DNA of 58,559 nt from an uncultured Eubacteriales bacterium. GTDB lineage: Bacteria; Bacillota; Clostridia; Peptostreptococcales; Anaerovoracaceae. Each line of letters opens with the position of its first letter. Within the stretch, counting starts at the first letter, position 1. Location: assembly GCA_902779185.1 (NCBI GenBank), contig CACZAM010000011.1:1-58559 (forward strand), read 5' to 3'. The position numbers and the translations under genes are program-made. Shown piece after piece: positions 27,341 through 36,746 of this stretch. A model generated the notes under the pieces. That model was given only the letters and a program-made list of their open reading frames with translations, was not told the DNA's origin and did no database searches.

Positions 27341-27799
27341 ATGAGACTTTCAAGACAAAACAAGATCCTCGAGATAATAAAGACGCATGACGTCGAAACC
27401 CAGGACCAGCTCCTCAATCTTCTGCGGGATGCAGGCTATACTGTTACGCAGGCTACAGTATCGAGAGATATCCGCGAGCTTCAGCTCGTAAAAGGTCAGG
27501 GAAAGGACGGCAGATACAGGTATACTACGGGCAATTATGAGAACCGTCCTATATCTGACCGTTTTATAAAGATCTTCAGGGAAACCACCCTTTCATATGC
27601 CTGCGCTCAGAACCTGATAGTAGTGAAAACGCTGCCGGGATGCGCGGGTGCTGCCGGCGAAGCCATCGATACGCTCAGTCTTGAGCACATGGTAGGCTCG
27701 GTCTGCGGAGACAACACCATGCTGATCATTGTAGACAATGAAGAGAATGTTCCTTATATCACAGCAGAATTCGACAAGGTGCTCAACTCCAACGATTAA
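27341..27799 (+). CDS. argR: Arginine repressor ArgR
   Basis: ArgR is a hexameric, arginine-responsive DNA-binding regulator of arginine metabolism. The 152-residue protein has an N-terminal winged helix (MRLSRQNKILEII; VTQATVSRDIRELQLVK) and a C-terminal arginine-binding oligomerisation domain (SVCGDNTMLIIVDNEE, with the family's GDNT/GDDT motif). The frame opens at a TTG at 27329; the ATG at 27341 follows GGAGG by 5 nt and is chosen. recN begins 6 bp downstream, the usual argR-recN pairing of Firmicutes. Confidence 0.95.
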   Translation: MRLSRQNKILEIIKTHDVETQDQLLNLLRDAGYTVTQATVSRDIRELQLVKGQGKDGRYRYTTGNYENRPISDRFIKIFRETTLSYACAQNLIVVKTLPGCAGAAGEAIDTLSLEHMVGSVCGDNTMLIIVDNEENVPYITAEFDKVLNSND

Positions 27800-27805
27800 C
27801 AACAG

Positions 27806-29440
27806 ATGATAGACCGTATTGAGATAAACAATTTCGCGACCATCGAACACCTGTCTTTTGATCTGGGTGATTCTTTTAATGTGATCACCGGAGAGACCGG
27901 TGCCGGTAAATCAGTGCTCATAACTGCAGTCAGTACCGTGCTTGGTGACAGAGCAGATACTTCGATGGTCCGGACAGGCGCAGACAGGGCTTTTATACAG
28001 ATCGCAGGCACTAAGAACGGCGAGGATGTGATCATTTCGAGGGAGATACTCGCAGGCGGTAAGTCAGTATCAAAGCTTAATGGTGAGATGGTAACGCTCG
28101 GTCAGCTTAGAAATTTCTGCAGCGACTGGATAGACATACACGGACAGTATGACAATCAGCAGATCCTCGATCCTGATAATCATATCCGCATTACTGACAG
28201 CTTCCACAGCGAGGTTCTCGCACCGGAGCTTGAGAAGCTGCGCTCCTGCTATGATGAGTACAAGTCAGCTCAGAAAGAGTATGAAGATCTGCTGAAAGCT
28301 GAGGCGAATGCCGTACAGCAGCAGGATTATTATAAATTTGAATACAAATACATCCAGGATCTTGGTCTTTACGCAGGCGAAGACAAGGAACTGCAGGACC
28401 GTCTCGCTATGATGAAAAACAGCTCCAGGATCTTCCAGAGTGTCCGCTCGTCATACGACCTTCTTCAGGGAACAGGCTACGAAGGCGGCCCTTCCCTGCT
28501 TGACGACCTGAGCCGCGTGGCTTCCGAACTCAGTGACATTGGCAGTTACAGTGATCAGATATCGACCATGGCTTCACAGGCGTATGATGCATATTATTCT
28601 CTTGAAGATATCGCGTCGGGTCTTCGTGACCTTCTCTCTTCCCTTAACTTCTCTGAGCAGGATATGGATGATATTTCGAGCCGCCTGGCCGTGATCGAAG
28701 ACGCAAAGCGCAAATACCGCAAAACTGTCGAAGAGATCATTGAATTCAGGGATGAACTGCGCAGCAGGCTTGAGATTATGCAGAACTTTGACGGTGAGAA
28801 GAAGCGGCTGGCAGATGCAGCACATAAGAAATATGCCGCTCTCGAGGCTCAGGCTGAGCACGTCAGCGAACTGAGGCATATAATCGCAGCAAGGCTGGAA
28901 TCAGCCATAATCAAGGAGCTAACTGATCTGGAGTTCGCAAATACGGATTTCAGGATCGATATCAGCAGGCTTGATGAGATCGGTCCGCTTGGATTTGATA
29001 AAGTAGAATTCCTCATATCCACCAACCCGGGAGACCCGTTGATGCCGCTTACAAAGATAGCGTCAGGCGGTGAGATCTCAAGGATAATGCTGGCATTCAA
29101 GCATATAATCGGTGAAACAGACCGCGTTGAGACCATGATTTTTGACGAGATCGACACCGGAATCAGCGGACATACCGCTCTTGTAGTCGGCAGAAAGCTC
29201 GCTGAAATAGCTGGTCACAGGCAGATAATCTCTGTTACTCACCTTCCGCAGATCGCGGCTTATGGTGACGATAATTATCTTATCAGCAAGTCTATAGATA
29301 ATCAGAAATCATACACTAATATCGATCATCTTGATGATGAATCCAAGGTGCGCATGATTGCGGCCCTGTTCAGCGGCTCATCAGAGAGCGAAAACGCACT
29401 GCAAGCCGCACGTGAACTAGTCGCATCAACTAAGGCATAA
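27806..29440 (+). CDS. recN: DNA repair protein RecN
   Basis: RecN is an SMC-like ATPase acting early in double-strand break repair. The 544-residue protein has Walker A GETGAGKS near residue 30, the QYDNQQILD segment, long central coiled coils (about 150-365), the ABC signature ASGGEISRIMLA, Walker B FDEIDTGISG and the switch H in VTHLPQIA. The length is about right (550-570). It has no clear ribosome binding site of its own; it starts 6 bp after argR stops and is probably coupled to it. It converges on holA with a hairpin between. Confidence 0.96.
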   Translation: MIDRIEINNFATIEHLSFDLGDSFNVITGETGAGKSVLITAVSTVLGDRADTSMVRTGADRAFIQIAGTKNGEDVIISREILAGGKSVSKLNGEMVTLGQLRNFCSDWIDIHGQYDNQQILDPDNHIRITDSFHSEVLAPELEKLRSCYDEYKSAQKEYEDLLKAEANAVQQQDYYKFEYKYIQDLGLYAGEDKELQDRLAMMKNSSRIFQSVRSSYDLLQGTGYEGGPSLLDDLSRVASELSDIGSYSDQISTMASQAYDAYYSLEDIASGLRDLLSSLNFSEQDMDDISSRLAVIEDAKRKYRKTVEEIIEFRDELRSRLEIMQNFDGEKKRLADAAHKKYAALEAQAEHVSELRHIIAARLESAIIKELTDLEFANTDFRIDISRLDEIGPLGFDKVEFLISTNPGDPLMPLTKIASGGEISRIMLAFKHIIGETDRVETMIFDEIDTGISGHTALVVGRKLAEIAGHRQIISVTHLPQIAAYGDDNYLISKSIDNQKSYTNIDHLDDESKVRMIAALFSGSSESENALQAARELVASTKA

Positions 29441-29464
29441 AAAAGCCTGCCATCACGGGCAGGC
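29438..29464 (-). terminator. Terminator of holA, overlapping its stop codon
   Basis: On the minus strand, 7-bp stem GCCTGCC / GGCAGGC with 6-nt loop, then TTTTTTA. The left arm lies within the last codons of holA and the T run reaches the end of recN, so it serves the minus strand. Confidence 0.85.
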
Positions 29465-30478
29465 AGATATCGCTATCAGTTCCAGGGCAACATCCTTATC
29501 GATGTTGCCGCTTTTTATGTCTCTGTCTGTGTTATAGAGCTCGGTAAGTATCTTTCCTATACGTCTTTTACTGTATCTTCCCGCAGCGTTGAATGCCCTC
29601 TTGAACCTGAACTCATTAACTCCCGTTTTTTTCGCCATCTGGGAAATGCTGTAGCCCCTTTCATTCAGTTCTATCGCATCATACATTATCTCGAACTGTT
29701 TTGTGAGCAAAGCGAGTACAGCCATTGATCCGTCCTCGTCTCTAATTATGGCCTCTGCGATCGCCAGTGCCTTTCCCCTGTCGCCTGATACGAGCGCGTC
29801 AACAAGTCCGAACACGAACCGGTCGCTGTCCCCTATAAGGATCTCCTCGATCAGCTGCGCGCTTATCGAATCTCCGCTGCATGCTCTTACTATTTTATCA
29901 ATGTCTTTCTCAAGCTGTGCCAGATCGTAACGGCTTTCTTTATTGTAGTAGCCTGTGACATCGATCATATGCTCAAGCTCGCGCCTTGCGATCATCTTGC
30001 CGGCTTTGTGGACACGCTTGGTGATGAAAGCCTTCAGATCAGCACGTTCAAGGCGCGCAAATTCATATGCGCCGCAGGCCTTCGCAAGTTTCTTCCCATA
30101 CGATGTGAGATCCGGTGAATATCTGCTTTCGACAACAAATATTACAAAAGATGACCCCTGCGGCATAGATGCAAAATTCAGCAGTTCATCTGCATTGACA
30201 TCAGCAGCTTTTCTGAAAAGAGGAAGATAGTTGCGTACAACAACTACTCTTCTTTCAGAAAACATCGAATATGCCCTTGCCTGGGCCATGATATCAGCAG
30301 CCGTCACCTGTTCACCTTCAAGATGGATCAGATCAATGTCTCTGGCAGTCTCATCCACATAGTCATTAACTATGCTTTCGACAGCCCAGCTCATCAGAAA
30401 ATCTTCCGCTCCGTAAAAGAGCAGAACATCCTTCAGGATCCCTTTATTTTTATCATTAACAAAATCTTTGTATGCCAT
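29453..30478 (-). CDS. holA: DNA polymerase III subunit delta
   Basis: HolA is the clamp-loader subunit that opens the sliding clamp. The 341-residue protein begins MAYKDFVNDKNKGILKDV, followed by LLFYGAEDFLM as in YqeN-type delta subunits, and carries AYSMFSERRVVVVRNY and the C-terminal collar segment YSISQMAKKTG...RFKRAF. The frame continues upstream into the repeat array (Met at 30490, non-ATG opening at 30517); the ATG at 30478 gives the family-like N-terminus, though its ribosome binding site (AAGGA, 11 nt away) is poor. The gene lies downstream of a leader of about 270 nt built from tandem repeats. Confidence 0.88.
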   Translation of the reverse strand: MAYKDFVNDKNKGILKDVLLFYGAEDFLMSWAVESIVNDYVDETARDIDLIHLEGEQVTAADIMAQARAYSMFSERRVVVVRNYLPLFRKAADVNADELLNFASMPQGSSFVIFVVESRYSPDLTSYGKKLAKACGAYEFARLERADLKAFITKRVHKAGKMIARRELEHMIDVTGYYNKESRYDLAQLEKDIDKIVRACSGDSISAQLIEEILIGDSDRFVFGLVDALVSGDRGKALAIAEAIIRDEDGSMAVLALLTKQFEIMYDAIELNERGYSISQMAKKTGVNEFRFKRAFNAAGRYSKRRIGKILTELYNTDRDIKSGNIDKDVALELIAISACP

Positions 30479-30483
30479 TCCGC

Positions 30484-30748
30484 TTTGCATCCTTGCGGCA
30501 ACGCCGTTTTCAATCAATGCAACATTTTACTGGAGGAGCTAAGCCTCCGTAGGTCAATGTTTGCATCCTTGCGGCAACGCCGTTTCAATCAATGCAACAT
30601 TTTACCGGAGGAGCTAAGCCTCCGTAGGTCAATGTTTGCATCCTTGCGGCAACGCCGTTTTCAATCAATGCAACATTTTACCGGAGGAGCTAAGCCTCCG
30701 TAGGTCAATGTTTGCATCCTTGCGGCAACGCCGTTTTCAATCAATGCA
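30484..30748 (-). repeat. Tandem array of 76-bp repeats forming the holA leader
   Basis: Copies at 30484-30559 (76 bp), 30560-30634 (75 bp, one T lost), 30635-30710 (76 bp) and a partial one at 30711-30748. They are head to tail with no spacers and nearly identical. Each contains a hairpin CGGAGG / CCTCCG (loop AGCTAAG on the plus strand). Across each junction on the minus strand runs the same 18-codon ORF, MQTLTYGGLAPPVKCCID (30510-30566, 30585-30641, 30661-30717); the copy nearest holA differs by one silent change (CCA for CCG). The repeated ATG corresponds to the Met at 30490 of the holA frame, so the array seems to have grown from the holA start region. No ribosome binding site precedes these ORFs. 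Confidence 0.9.
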
Positions 30749-30751
30749 AAC

Positions 30752-30757
30752 ATTATA
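30752..30757 (-). promoter_or_regulatory. Extended -10 promoter of holA
   Basis: Minus-strand TATAAT preceded by TGG (extended -10). The -35 is poor (GGATAG, 30775-30780). Transcription would begin near 30745, inside the last partial repeat, making the array the 5' untranslated leader. The rest of 30758-30867 holds no gene; a 7-bp AT-rich inverted repeat lies at 30842-30861 just after comEC, without a T run. Confidence 0.5.
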
Positions 30758-30867
30758 CCACACTCCCGCTCCTTCTATCCGTCCTTATAGTCTCGGTATT
30801 ATCTCATTTTGTATTATTCCCTCTATGACTCCTATGTTCATATAAAACTAATATGTTTTATGTATCA

Positions 30868-33303
30868 TTACCTGAACTGATCGACTGAGAGGCGGCTGTC
30901 GTGGATGTCGATGCCGACTGCTCCGGACAAATCAGTGCGAAAGACTTTAACACCTCGTTCTTCCAGCCGTTCCAGTGTCTGTTTATGCGGATGTCCGTAA
31001 AAGTTGTTGCGTCCGCATTGGATAACGGCGATCTCCGGCTTCGCTGCATCAAGAAATGCTTCACTTGAGCTGGATTTACTGCCGTGATGTGCGACTTTCA
31101 GAATATCGCAATCCAGCGTTTCTGTGCCCTGATAGTATTCGATCATTTCCTGTTCATCTGCTTCGAGGAGATCGCCAGTCACCATTACCTTTATGCCTTT
31201 GTAATTGATCATGTAGACTGTGTTGTGCTCGTTCGGATCATCTGCGGCAATCGGCTCATCAGATACTTCTATTGGCCAGATTACATCTATGCTCACATCA
31301 TCAGAAATGTCTATTTTTGTATCCGGTCTGATATAGAAAGCTTTCATTTCTGAGTTTGCTGTCTGTCCCTTTTCTGTGTTTTCAGAAGAACTGCCATTGA
31401 GATTACCTGGGAAGCTGGCTCTGTAATCGGCCGGAATTCCGACCGCGCCGACGGGAAAGACTTCGGACAGTTCTTCTATGCCCTTGTAATGATCGGCATG
31501 CAGGTGCGTTACAAGGGCAACATCTACCGCGTCGGCGCCTCCATGCATCAGATATGGCATTAATATGCTTTTGCCAACATTGTAAGCCTGCTTTTTTTCA
31601 TCGTCTCCGTACCTGGACTGCCCGCCGCCGTCTATGAGCACATCGTGTCCTTCTGACCTTATATGGACGCAGTCTCCCTGTCCGACTGAAACAAATACGA
31701 TTTCATCATCGGATATAGGATCGTAAAGACACGAAAAGAGCATGGCGAGCGGCATCAGAAGCAGTATCCCCTGTCTTAGAACGGCCTTCAGCTCTTTTCG
31801 CAGGAGCATAACCCTTGCCCATTCTGTTGCAAGACCGAATACTATCATGTAGATGAATATGATAGCGGCGGCACACGGTCCTGCAGTCCTTATTGAAAAA
31901 CTGCCTCCGAAGCTCAGGATGTGATTTACTTTTACTATTGCGTAGGAAATCAGCTCAGCCAGATCGATGCCTGCCGCCGCGACTCTGCCTGTAACGACTT
32001 CCATCATCAGCATCAGAATACAAAGAGGTACAAGTACAGAGGCGAGCAATATCACCGGAACGTTTATAAGTATGGATAACGGATTGATCCTACAGTATGA
32101 ATACGCGATGACCGGAAGTGTCCCTGTCTGTACAGCGAGCATCACCGCTATCGCCTCTCCGGTAACAGATGATATCGGTCCGCTTAGGAAAGCGATCCCG
32201 CTCAGTGCCAGAAAGGACAGCTGAAATCCGGAGCTGAAAAGCTGATAAGGCTGATATGTAAGTATCAGAAACGCTGCCAGGCTCACAGAAGTAAGCAGAT
32301 CCGAGCTTCTCCTTAAATGCGTCGAACACAGGCTTATTGTCATAACTATGCAGGCTCTGACCGTCGCGGGACTCCACATCGTCATCTCTCCGTAAAGCAG
32401 TATGACCGTCACGATCAGGCATGAGACAGGGAACGTCCTTTTGCGGGCAGTGAGGAACCGAAGAAGCCCATAAAGAAATCCTATATGAAGACCGCTTACT
32501 GCTAGAATGTGGCCGGTCGAATTGTTATTGAATTCTTCGAGCATGTCCTCATCTATACCGGATTTGTCACCGAAAATCACTCCCCTTATGAAGCCCTGCG
32601 TATCCGTGCTGAACCTTCCTATAAATGATTTTCGCGTTTGGTACAGGCTGCGCCTCAGTCTTGTTACCTGTGACACATGAGTATCGGTGATTTCAAGGAT
32701 GTATGCATTGAATCTTATTGTTACTCCCTTGCTTTTCATGTAAAGGCTGTAATCAAAGCAGCCAGGGTCTTCTGCAGGAGACAGCTCCGCAAACTCACCT
32801 CTTGCCTCAACCATTACGCCCGTACCGGCCTGCTGCATGAACTGTTCTGCTTCGGACATGTCGAGAGTCACAAGGACCCTTGCAGGACCAGGCTCTCTGT
32901 TTTTGATTATCATCTTAACTTTTTCATCTTTGACTGATACGGACGTGACTCTGCCTCTTATATAGTTCTTGTCATGCACATATGACATGGCAGAACTATA
33001 TGATAACGATCTGAACGAGAAGATAAGAAAACCGGCTAAAAACAACATGACCAATATGATTTTCTGCCTTTCAACAGCTTCCTTATTCAGGTTCATATGT
33101 TTCCCGGAAGATATGCTTTCGCGCCCTGTTCTTCGATTAAAAGAGACGGCTGTGCTGCCCTGATCCGTTAAAAAGACCGCGGCAATGACAGCAGCGCAAA
33201 AGCCCGCTGCCTCAATAGTCCGCAATCTTTCAAACATAAAAAAGCCGGCAGCGATACCGGCTATGTAAAGCAATGTGTATAATGCCAGTTTTCTTCTAAG
33301 CAT
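30868..33303 (-). CDS. comEC: ComEC/Rec2 family DNA internalisation protein
   Basis: ComEC is the membrane channel that brings single-stranded DNA into competent cells. The 811-residue protein has N-terminal membrane helices, an OB-like extracellular domain (about 130-210), the competence domain with further helices (ILAVSGLHIGFLYGLL, about 250-500) and a C-terminal metallo-beta-lactamase domain (SVGQGDCVHI, LIDGGGQ, THLHADHYKG, HHGSKSSS). All landmarks of a full-length protein are present. AGGAGA lies 7 nt before the ATG. It is the last gene of the rsgA-rpe side, 91 bp after rpe. With dprA (54024) it hints at a competence capacity, though no pilus or ComEA genes are in view. Confidence 0.93.
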   Translation of the reverse strand: MLRRKLALYTLLYIAGIAAGFFMFERLRTIEAAGFCAAVIAAVFLTDQGSTAVSFNRRTGRESISSGKHMNLNKEAVERQKIILVMLFLAGFLIFSFRSLSYSSAMSYVHDKNYIRGRVTSVSVKDEKVKMIIKNREPGPARVLVTLDMSEAEQFMQQAGTGVMVEARGEFAELSPAEDPGCFDYSLYMKSKGVTIRFNAYILEITDTHVSQVTRLRRSLYQTRKSFIGRFSTDTQGFIRGVIFGDKSGIDEDMLEEFNNNSTGHILAVSGLHIGFLYGLLRFLTARKRTFPVSCLIVTVILLYGEMTMWSPATVRACIVMTISLCSTHLRRSSDLLTSVSLAAFLILTYQPYQLFSSGFQLSFLALSGIAFLSGPISSVTGEAIAVMLAVQTGTLPVIAYSYCRINPLSILINVPVILLASVLVPLCILMLMMEVVTGRVAAAGIDLAELISYAIVKVNHILSFGGSFSIRTAGPCAAAIIFIYMIVFGLATEWARVMLLRKELKAVLRQGILLLMPLAMLFSCLYDPISDDEIVFVSVGQGDCVHIRSEGHDVLIDGGGQSRYGDDEKKQAYNVGKSILMPYLMHGGADAVDVALVTHLHADHYKGIEELSEVFPVGAVGIPADYRASFPGNLNGSSSENTEKGQTANSEMKAFYIRPDTKIDISDDVSIDVIWPIEVSDEPIAADDPNEHNTVYMINYKGIKVMVTGDLLEADEQEMIEYYQGTETLDCDILKVAHHGSKSSSSEAFLDAAKPEIAVIQCGRNNFYGHPHKQTLERLEERGVKVFRTDLSGAVGIDIHDSRLSVDQFR

Positions 33304-33394
33304 TGCAGGTATCTCCTGCCGCTTATTTTAAAGAGTTTTTTTACTCAAAACTGTACATATTTTGATGTGGGATTAATGTTGATTTTCGTTGGAT

Positions 33395-34054
33395 TTATGC
33401 ATTTTCCGCGCAGCCTTTGATTGCAGCGATCTCTGCCGTCCTGTCCGCAGCCTTGAACACTGCCGAACCGGCAACGATCAGATCAACACCGGCATCTCTT
33501 ACAAGATGCGCGTTGGCAGATCCGACACCTCCGTCAACGGAGATCACATAATCCAGACCGAGTTCCTCGCGCTTTGCTTTGTAATAAGCTATTTTCGGAA
33601 GACTGCTGTCCATGAATTTCTGGCCGCCAAAGCCCGGTTCAACCGACATCACGAGGATCTGATCGATATCCTTAAGGTAATCGTCGAGTACTTCAGGAAC
33701 AGTTCCTGGCTTGATGGAAACGCCCGTCTTTGCGCCGGCCTCCTTTATATGACTGAGAGTGCGGGCAAGGTCATCGCATGCTTCATAATGCACAGTGATG
33801 AATTCCGTAAACGGCGTAACGAAGTTCTCTATGTATCTGTCTGGATCCCAGATCATAAGATGCACATCATAAGGTACAGTTGTGATTCCGTTGAGGCTCT
33901 TCATAACTGCTGCACCGAAGCTTATGTTAGGCACGAAAGAGCCGTCCATGACATCTATGTGGAGGTAATCAATGCCTCTGTCGCAAATATCTTTCACATC
34001 CTCGCCCAGTCTGGCGAAATCTGCTGCAAGTATCGAAGGCGCTATCTTTGCCAT
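33395..34054 (-). CDS. rpe: Ribulose-phosphate 3-epimerase
   Basis: Interconverts ribulose-5-phosphate and xylulose-5-phosphate in the pentose phosphate pathway. The 219-residue TIM barrel opens MAKIAPSILAADFARLG and has HIDVMDGSFVPN (metal His and Asp), VHLMI, VMSVEPGFGGQKF and VDGGVG (catalytic Asp). Its first 13 bases overlap the end of rsgA, with GGAGG 7 nt upstream inside rsgA, so the two are translationally coupled. Pairing rsgA with rpe downstream of prkC is common in Firmicutes. Confidence 0.97.
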   Translation of the reverse strand: MAKIAPSILAADFARLGEDVKDICDRGIDYLHIDVMDGSFVPNISFGAAVMKSLNGITTVPYDVHLMIWDPDRYIENFVTPFTEFITVHYEACDDLARTLSHIKEAGAKTGVSIKPGTVPEVLDDYLKDIDQILVMSVEPGFGGQKFMDSSLPKIAYYKAKREELGLDYVISVDGGVGSANAHLVRDAGVDLIVAGSAVFKAADRTAEIAAIKGCAENA

Positions 34055-34947
34055 TTTTTTACCTCCTCTGTCATTGATTTATATGATTCATATCTTGATA
34101 TGGAAATCTTTCCCTGCTCAAGTGCTTCCTTTACGGCACAGTCCGGTTCATTTATGTGCATGCAGTCCGAATAGCGGCAGCCGCTGCCCGGCTCTCTGAA
34201 CTCCGGGAAAAGATCCCTAACGGCAACAGGTTCGATCATAGGCATGTCGAGCGACGTGAAACCCGGGGTGTCATAAAGCATAGTTCCGTCAGACATCGGG
34301 AATATTTCCACATGCCTTGTAGTGTGTCTGCCCCTTCCCGTTCTGCTGCTGATGCGTCCTGTGGCAGCCTTGAGGAGAGCCTCTTCTTCCTCGGCGATCC
34401 CCGGTTCACCTGCGTGGAGAAGGTTCGTTATAGTTGACTTTCCGACCCCCGACGGGCCGGCAAGAGCCACATTTTTTCCGCTTATAAGATCACGAAGCCC
34501 GGAAATGCCGTCACCTGTCATGCCGTTCACACACACAGACGGGTATAACTTCGAGTAGATGGAGATCGCCTGAGACACTGCATCAGGGTCCGCCAGATCC
34601 GTTTTAGAAATGCATATCACAGGATCGATCTTCGCCAGTTCACAGCCTGCAATAAGTTTGTCCACAACAGGATAATTGACAGCAGGCTGAACTAATGAAA
34701 ACACGACCACCAGGATATCCAGATTGGATACCGGTGGTCTTGTCAGATAATTCTTTCTCTTTACAATACGGTGGATGACACACTCGCCGTCTCTGTCGTT
34801 CTCATCGATATCGAAATCGACAATATCACCAACATATATAAGTTCTTTGTTTCTCTTGAGATTTCCGCGCGCCTTGCCCATGACGACAGAATTGCCGTCA
34901 TATACAAAGTAGAAGCCTCCTATTCCTTTGACAACAGTTCCTGTCAT
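34042..34947 (-). CDS. rsgA: Ribosome small subunit-dependent GTPase A
   Basis: RsgA is a circularly permuted GTPase that helps 30S maturation. The 301-residue protein has an N-terminal OB-fold (MTGTVVKGIGGFYFV), the permuted G motifs SKTD (G4), GPSGVGKST (G1) and DTPGFTS (G3), and a C-terminal zinc knuckle (CRYSDCMHINEPDC). The gene lies 33 bp after prkC and overlaps rpe by 13 bp. Confidence 0.96.
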   Translation of the reverse strand: MTGTVVKGIGGFYFVYDGNSVVMGKARGNLKRNKELIYVGDIVDFDIDENDRDGECVIHRIVKRKNYLTRPPVSNLDILVVVFSLVQPAVNYPVVDKLIAGCELAKIDPVICISKTDLADPDAVSQAISIYSKLYPSVCVNGMTGDGISGLRDLISGKNVALAGPSGVGKSTITNLLHAGEPGIAEEEEALLKAATGRISSRTGRGRHTTRHVEIFPMSDGTMLYDTPGFTSLDMPMIEPVAVRDLFPEFREPGSGCRYSDCMHINEPDCAVKEALEQGKISISRYESYKSMTEEVKKWQR

Positions 34948-34980
34948 ATATAGTCCGTTCCGTCAGCCGTTGCCCAGATA

Positions 34981-36744
34981 CTAATCCTTGTTATTATCTT
35001 CGTTATCGTCGTTATCGTTATTGTCATTATTGTTATCGTTATTGTCTTCGCCCTCTTCCTGCTGATCATCCGGCTCCTCCGGAGCAGGTTCAGGACCCGA
35101 ACTTACCTGCAGATCGATGGCCGTCCCCTTGTCAAGCTGAGAGTTAGCCTGATACTGCTGATAAATAACATAGCCTTTTCCGATCGAAGAATCATAGTCA
35201 TAGGTTATATTGCCTACCTGGAACCCGGCTGCTTCGATTGCCTGCTTTGCGTCCTGAAGTGACATTCTTGTTACGGAAGGAACGATGCTCTTCTCGGTTC
35301 CCTTACCATCGGATACTACGATATCCACCTTGCTCTCTTTGTCGAGAGTCGAACCGGCCGTAGGTGTCTGTTCAAGGACCTTGCCTTCCTTCTCAGGCGA
35401 GGTGGTTGTGTTTACATTGCCAAGCTGATACCCGTATGATTTCAGGTAAGCCTCGACATCTTCCTTCTGCATGCCCAGAACACTCGGAACAAGGCCATTT
35501 TTATTGCCTTTGGAGACATTTATCGTTATGGTGCCTTCCTTAGGCATTTCGACGCCAGGCTGAGGATCCTGCTGACATATCCTGCCCTCTGTATATTCAG
35601 ACGAGTAAATGTCTTTGCCTTTTTTCAATTTGAAGCCCTGCGCTTCAGCAAGCTCCTGAGCATCATCGAATGTTTTGTCCAAAAGATCAGGTGCGGCTTT
35701 TGTAGCTGAAAAAGCGCCCATCTTCCAGGATATGTATCCGCCTGCCATGGCCGCAAGTACGACAAAGACAGCCGTTGCGATGGCGATCGCCTTTCTGCGC
35801 TTTTTCTTTCTGTCGCGTTCCCTGGCCTCTACGACCTCTTCTATGTCTTTCTCCAGATCCTGCTTGCGTTTATTGCGCTTCTCCACAACTGTGGTCGACT
35901 CAAATATCGAATCAGGAGCGATAGCCGTAACAAAGGACACGTTGTCAAGATCCTGGATAAGCTCATCAGCATTCGCGTACCTGTTGGTCTGGAACTTGCT
36001 GGTGGCTTTCATGACGATCCTCTCGAGCGCAGGCGGTATGCTCGGCTCGAGTTCCCTAGGAGGAGTGATCTCCTCGTTTATGTGCTTCAGGGCTACCGTA
36101 ACAGGGTTGTCGCCGTCGAAAGGTACCTTGCCCGTGAGCATTTCGTACATAACGATACCGAGCGAATAGATGTCGGAACGTTCATCGACGTAATTTCCCC
36201 TTGCCTGTTCAGGCGAGAAATAGTGTACGGAACCGACGATCTTGCTGCCTGTTGACAGTGTCGCGTCGTTGACAGCCCTTGCTATACCAAAGTCAGCCAG
36301 TTTTACGACTCCGTCGTTGGTCACCATTATGTTATGCGGCTTGACATCTCTGTGGATGATTTTGTTCTTATGCGCTATCCTCAGAGCTGATGCCACCTGT
36401 TTCGATATATCGATAACCTTACGGTAATCCATAGGAGCTTCTTTCTCAATGATCTTGTTGAGCGTATCACCCTCGATCAGCTCCATTACAATATAGTTGA
36501 TGTTGCCTTCACGGCCGACATCATAAACGCCCACGATATTCGGATGAGAGAGACCTGCAGCAGCCTGCGATTCTCTTTTGAAATTCTCAACGAATGTCGC
36601 GTCTTTTGTAAACTCCGGTCTTAAGATCTTGACAGCAATAAAGCGGTTAAGGAGTTTGTCCTTACCCTTATATACGACAGCCATACCGCCGTCGCCGATC
36701 TTCTCCAGAAGCTCATATCGCCCGGATAGTATCCTGCTTGCCAT
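34981..36744 (-). CDS. prkC: Serine/threonine protein kinase with PASTA repeats (PrkC/StkP type)
   Basis: A membrane kinase that senses muropeptides or lipid II and controls wall growth. 587 residues: kinase domain (about 10-270) with GDGGMAVVY (glycine loop), Lys39, HRDVKPHN (catalytic Asp133), DFGIAR and APE-like SPEQ; a basic juxtamembrane segment (288-318); one membrane helix (about 319-339); three extracellular PASTA repeats (about 352-553); and an Asp/Asn/Glu-rich tail of about 30 residues. The tail is unusual. The ATG lies 2 bp after the prpC stop, the standard phosphatase-kinase pair. Confidence 0.96.
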   Translation of the reverse strand: MASRILSGRYELLEKIGDGGMAVVYKGKDKLLNRFIAVKILRPEFTKDATFVENFKRESQAAAGLSHPNIVGVYDVGREGNINYIVMELIEGDTLNKIIEKEAPMDYRKVIDISKQVASALRIAHKNKIIHRDVKPHNIMVTNDGVVKLADFGIARAVNDATLSTGSKIVGSVHYFSPEQARGNYVDERSDIYSLGIVMYEMLTGKVPFDGDNPVTVALKHINEEITPPRELEPSIPPALERIVMKATSKFQTNRYANADELIQDLDNVSFVTAIAPDSIFESTTVVEKRNKRKQDLEKDIEEVVEARERDRKKKRRKAIAIATAVFVVLAAMAGGYISWKMGAFSATKAAPDLLDKTFDDAQELAEAQGFKLKKGKDIYSSEYTEGRICQQDPQPGVEMPKEGTITINVSKGNKNGLVPSVLGMQKEDVEAYLKSYGYQLGNVNTTTSPEKEGKVLEQTPTAGSTLDKESKVDIVVSDGKGTEKSIVPSVTRMSLQDAKQAIEAAGFQVGNITYDYDSSIGKGYVIYQQYQANSQLDKGTAIDLQVSSGPEPAPEEPDDQQEEGEDNNDNNNDNNDNDDNEDNNKD

Positions 36745-36746
36745 GC

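Noticed and set aside
30323-30703. Plus-strand ORF of 126 codons across the repeats, with an internally repeated protein
   Set aside because: It is antisense to holA and its repetition follows from the DNA repeat; 76 bp is not a multiple of three, and no ribosome site or known domain is present.
30484-30748. CRISPR array
   Set aside because: The repeats are 75-76 bp, contiguous and without spacers, and there are no cas genes.
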